The translations under genes and the position numbers were made by a program. From Halopseudomonas pelagia (lineage in GTDB: Bacteria; Pseudomonadota; Gammaproteobacteria; Pseudomonadales; Pseudomonadaceae), in contig NZ_CP033116.1 of assembly GCF_009497895.1 (NCBI RefSeq), forward strand, positions 1,922,001-1,986,000: a stretch of DNA of 64,000 nucleotides, read 5' to 3'. The first letter of the stretch is position 1. Each line of letters starts with the position of its first letter. Positions 61,303 to 64,000 of this stretch are shown here, piece by piece. The notes below the pieces were generated by a model. That model made no database searches. It saw only the letters and a program-made list of their open reading frames with translations, and was not told where the DNA came from.

Positions 61303-62241
61303 ATGAGCAAGAAACTGAAAGCCGCGATCATCGGCTCAGGCAATATCGGCACCGATCTGATGATCAAGATTTTGCGTAACAGCCAGCATATAGCCATGGG
61401 CGCCATGGTCGGCATCGACCCGGAGTCCGATGGCCTGGCGCGCGCCGTGCGCATGGGCGTGGCAACCACCCACGAAGGAGTGGATGGCCTGGTCAAGATG
61501 CCGGAATTCGCCGACATAGACTTCATTTTTGATGCCACCTCGGCCGGTGCCCACAAGCACAATGAGGTGCTTCTGCGCGGCCACAAGCCGGGTTTGCGGA
61601 TCATCGACCTGACGCCGGCTGCCATCGGCCCTTACTGTGTGCCGGTAGTTAATCTGGAGCAGAACCTGCATGAAACCAACGTCAATATGGTCACCTGCGG
61701 TGGCCAGGCAACCATACCCATGGTCGCGGCGGTCTCGCGCGTAGCCAAGGTGCACTATGGCGAGATCGTCGCCTCGATCAGCAGCAAATCTGCGGGACCT
61801 GGCACCCGCGCCAATATCGACGAATTCACCGAAACCACTTCCAAGGCGATTGAGGTGATTGGTGGTGCAACACGTGGCAAGGCGATCATCATCATGAACC
61901 CAGCCGAGCCGCCACTGATCATGCGCGACACCGTGTATGTACTCAGCGAGTTGGCAGATCAGGCCGCAGTCGAAGCTTCTGTTGAAGAAATGGTCCAGGC
62001 GGTGAACAGCTACGTGCCGGGCTATCGGCTTAAGCAGAAGGTGCAGTTCGACATCATCCCCGAAGATCAGCCGCTGAACATTCCCGGCCTCGGCCATCTG
62101 AGTGGATTGAAAACCTCAATCTTCCTCGAAGTCGAAGGTGCCGCCCATTACCTGCCGGCCTACGCCGGTAACCTCGACATCATGACCTCCGCAGCGCTGG
62201 CGACCGCCGAGCGCATGGCGCAGTCGATGAATCAGGCCTGA
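61303..62241 (+). CDS. dmpF: acetaldehyde dehydrogenase (acylating)
   Basis: A 312-residue enzyme converting acetaldehyde, NAD and CoA into acetyl-CoA. The N-terminal '[11 protein letters not shown]' binds NAD and C132 in 'MVTCGGQA' is the acyl carrier. It works as a complex with the aldolase DmpG, channelling acetaldehyde between the two sites. AGAGGG precedes the ATG. Confidence 0.97.
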   Translation: MSKKLKAAIIGSGNIGTDLMIKILRNSQHIAMGAMVGIDPESDGLARAVRMGVATTHEGVDGLVKMPEFADIDFIFDATSAGAHKHNEVLLRGHKPGLRIIDLTPAAIGPYCVPVVNLEQNLHETNVNMVTCGGQATIPMVAAVSRVAKVHYGEIVASISSKSAGPGTRANIDEFTETTSKAIEVIGGATRGKAIIIMNPAEPPLIMRDTVYVLSELADQAAVEASVEEMVQAVNSYVPGYRLKQKVQFDIIPEDQPLNIPGLGHLSGLKTSIFLEVEGAAHYLPAYAGNLDIMTSAALATAERMAQSMNQA

Positions 62242-62254
62242 GGAGGACAAGACC

Positions 62255-63292
62255 ATGACATTCAATCCCGGCAAGAAACTTTATATTTCCGACGTGACCC
62301 TGCGTGACGGCAGCCATGCCATTCGCCACCAGTATTCGATCAAGAATGTGCAGGACATTGCGCGCGCGCTGGACAAGGCCAAAGTCGACTCCATCGAAGT
62401 CGCCCACGGTGATGGTCTTCAGGGCTCCAGTTTCAACTATGGCTTTGGCGCTCATACCGATCTGGAGTGGATCGAAGCCGTCGCTGAAGTTATCAGCCAT
62501 GCCAAGATTGCCACGCTACTGCTGCCTGGGATCGGCACTATCCATGATCTGGATAACGCCTATCAGGCGGGCGCGCGCATAGTGCGTGTGGCCACCCACT
62601 GTACAGAGGCTGACGTATCCAAGCAGCATATCGAACACGCCCGGAAACTGGGTATGGACACCGTCGGTTTCCTGATGATGAGCCACATGCAAACTCCGCA
62701 GGGTCTCGCGCAACAGGCGAAGATGATGGAGGACTACGGCGCTACCTGCCTGTACGTGGTCGACTCCGGTGGGGCAATGAGCATGCAGGATATTCGTGAT
62801 CGCTTTCGTGCCTTGAAAGATGTGCTCAAGCCGGAAACCCACACCGGTATGCACGCTCACCACAACCTCAGCCTGGGTGTGGCCAACTCCATCGTCGCGG
62901 TGGAAGAGGGCTGTGACCGGATCGACGCCAGCCTCGCCGGCATGGGCGCTGGCGCCGGCAATGCGCCGCTGGAAGTTTTCATCGCCGCTGCTGAGCGCCT
63001 GGGTTGGGAGCATGGCACCGATCTGTACACGCTGATGGATGCGGCTGACGACATCGTTCGCCCCCTGCAGGACCGGCCGGTGCGGGTTGACCGCGAAACC
63101 CTGGCGCTGGGTTATGCCGGGGTTTACTCCAGCTTCCTGCGCCACTCTGAAGTAGCCGCACAAAAGTACGGTCTCAAGGCCGTGGATATTCTCGTCGAGC
63201 TGGGCAAGCGCCGCATGGTCGGTGGCCAGGAGGACATGATCGTCGACGTGGCGCTGGACCTGCTGGCCGCCCGCAAGGAGCAAACAGCATGA
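62255..63292 (+). CDS. dmpG: 4-hydroxy-2-oxovalerate aldolase
   Basis: A 345-residue TIM-barrel class II aldolase splitting 4-hydroxy-2-oxovalerate into pyruvate and acetaldehyde. Catalytic R17, D18 and H21 are seen in '[11 protein letters not shown]', and the metal histidines in 'GMHAHHNLS'. GAGGA precedes the ATG. The next gene overlaps its end by ATGA. Confidence 0.97.
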   Translation: MTFNPGKKLYISDVTLRDGSHAIRHQYSIKNVQDIARALDKAKVDSIEVAHGDGLQGSSFNYGFGAHTDLEWIEAVAEVISHAKIATLLLPGIGTIHDLDNAYQAGARIVRVATHCTEADVSKQHIEHARKLGMDTVGFLMMSHMQTPQGLAQQAKMMEDYGATCLYVVDSGGAMSMQDIRDRFRALKDVLKPETHTGMHAHHNLSLGVANSIVAVEEGCDRIDASLAGMGAGAGNAPLEVFIAAAERLGWEHGTDLYTLMDAADDIVRPLQDRPVRVDRETLALGYAGVYSSFLRHSEVAAQKYGLKAVDILVELGKRRMVGGQEDMIVDVALDLLAARKEQTA

Positions 63293-64000
63293 GTGAACAA
63301 CAACGTACCCTGACCCGTGATCAGGTGCTGGCACTGGCCGAGCATGTGGAAAACGCCGAGCTGAACCGCCAGGACATCACCAAGGTCACCAATGACTACC
63401 CGAACATGACCTTTGCCGATGCCTACGACGTGCAGTGGGAAATTCGCCGCCGCAAGGAGGCTCGAGGCAACCGCATAGTAGGCATGAAAATGGGCCTGAC
63501 ATCCTGGGCGAAAATGGCTCAGATGGGTGTTGAAACACCGATCTATGGTTTTCTGGCCGATTATTTCAGCGTACCGGACGGCGGGGTGGTGAATACCGCA
63601 GAGCTGATCCATCCGAAGATCGAAGCCGAGATCTCTTTTGTGACCAAAGCTCCGCTCAAAGGGCCTGGTTGTCATATCGGCGATGTGCTGGCGGCGACCG
63701 ATTATGTAGTGCCGACCGTCGAGGTGATCGATTCACGCTACGAGAACTTCAAGTTCGATCTTATCAGCGTGGTGGCCGACAACGCCTCTTCGACGCGATT
63801 CATCACTGGCGGCCAGATGGCCAGCGTCGAAGATGTTGATCTGAAGAACTTTGGTGTTGTGGTTGAAAAGAACGGTGAAGTGGTAGATGTCGGTGCGGGC
63901 GCTGCGGTACTCGGTCACCCGGCGTCAAGCGTGGCCATGTTGGCCAATCTGCTGGCCGAACGTGGCGAACATATCCCGGCCGGCACATTCATCATGACCG
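63289..64000 (+). CDS. dmpH: 4-oxalocrotonate decarboxylase (truncated by window end)
   Basis: An open frame of 237 codons that continues to the last base, so about 25-30 residues are missing against the usual length of about 264. It starts '[20 protein letters not shown]' and has '[20 protein letters not shown]' and '[10 protein letters not shown]', homologous to DmpE. It decarboxylates the keto tautomer of 2-hydroxymuconate. The tautomerase gene dmpI is expected next, beyond the window. Confidence 0.95.
   Translation, partial: MSEQQRTLTRDQVLALAEHVENAELNRQDITKVTNDYPNMTFADAYDVQWEIRRRKEARGNRIVGMKMGLTSWAKMAQMGVETPIYGFLADYFSVPDGGVVNTAELIHPKIEAEISFVTKAPLKGPGCHIGDVLAATDYVVPTVEVIDSRYENFKFDLISVVADNASSTRFITGGQMASVEDVDLKNFGVVVEKNGEVVDVGAGAAVLGHPASSVAMLANLLAERGEHIPAGTFIMT

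Overview
The window looks like chromosomal DNA from a Pseudomonas-like gammaproteobacterium that lives on aromatic and terpenoid compounds. GC content is moderate and ribosome sites are good AGGAG types. Many stops overlap the next start (ATGA or TAATG), which indicates tight catabolic operons. No rRNA, intact tRNA or CRISPR array was seen.

Region A (1-41.3 kb) is a large catabolic island that I read as a diterpenoid (abietane resin acid) 'dit'-type cluster. It carries a two-subunit Rieske dioxygenase (19.2-21.2 kb) and, about 9 kb away, an unusual 3Fe-4S/4Fe-4S ferredoxin gene (10.15 kb). It also has an extradiol dioxygenase with all metal ligands, an IclR regulator, two MFS transporters, a thiolase-like/DUF35 pair of the Ltp2-ChsH2 aldolase type, an acyl-CoA ligase and a TetR regulator. 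Further genes are a P450 and a separate putidaredoxin-like 2Fe-2S ferredoxin, four SDRs, three FAH-family hydrolases and two amidohydrolases. A beta-oxidation set (three acyl-CoA dehydrogenases, enoyl-CoA hydratase, hydroxyacyl-CoA dehydrogenase, thiolase) follows. A GMC oxidoreductase/aldehyde dehydrogenase operon with a frameshifted lipoprotein hydrolase, and a chemoreceptor, lie at the left end. The arrangement matches the known dit cluster of Pseudomonas abietaniphila as I recall it. The likely logic is uptake and sensing, P450 and alcohol/aldehyde oxidation, ring dihydroxylation, dehydrogenation, meta cleavage, C-C hydrolysis or decarboxylation, CoA activation and beta-oxidation. Recurrent palindromes in front of several units suggest at least two regulons.

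Region B (38.3-42.7 kb) holds a stand-alone Cache protein, folM-folE, another SDR, an 8-bp tandem repeat, a decayed IS3-family transposase, an AlpA-type excisionase/regulator, and a 20-bp copy of a tRNA 3' end (probably tRNA-Pro, with CCA). I infer that this last element is the right attachment site of a genomic island lying to its left, which would include the diterpenoid genes.

Region C (42.9-49.8 kb, minus strand) is a four-gene envelope operon: YCF48-like lipoprotein, RND (MMPL) transporter, DUF1302 outer-membrane protein and DUF1329 protein. Its upstream region holds a minus-strand -24/-12 sigma-54 promoter and two TTGATCAA-type palindromes.

Region D (50.0-64 kb) is a complete phenol meta-cleavage system. 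A DmpR/XylR-type sigma-54 activator is divergent from dmpKLMNOPQBCDEFGH, in the same order as in the classical dmp operon; dmpH runs off the window end. The phenol promoter has the same palindrome and a near-perfect -24/-12 element, so the same activator probably also drives the envelope operon. That would link phenol sensing to an uncharacterised RND/DUF1302/DUF1329 transport system.
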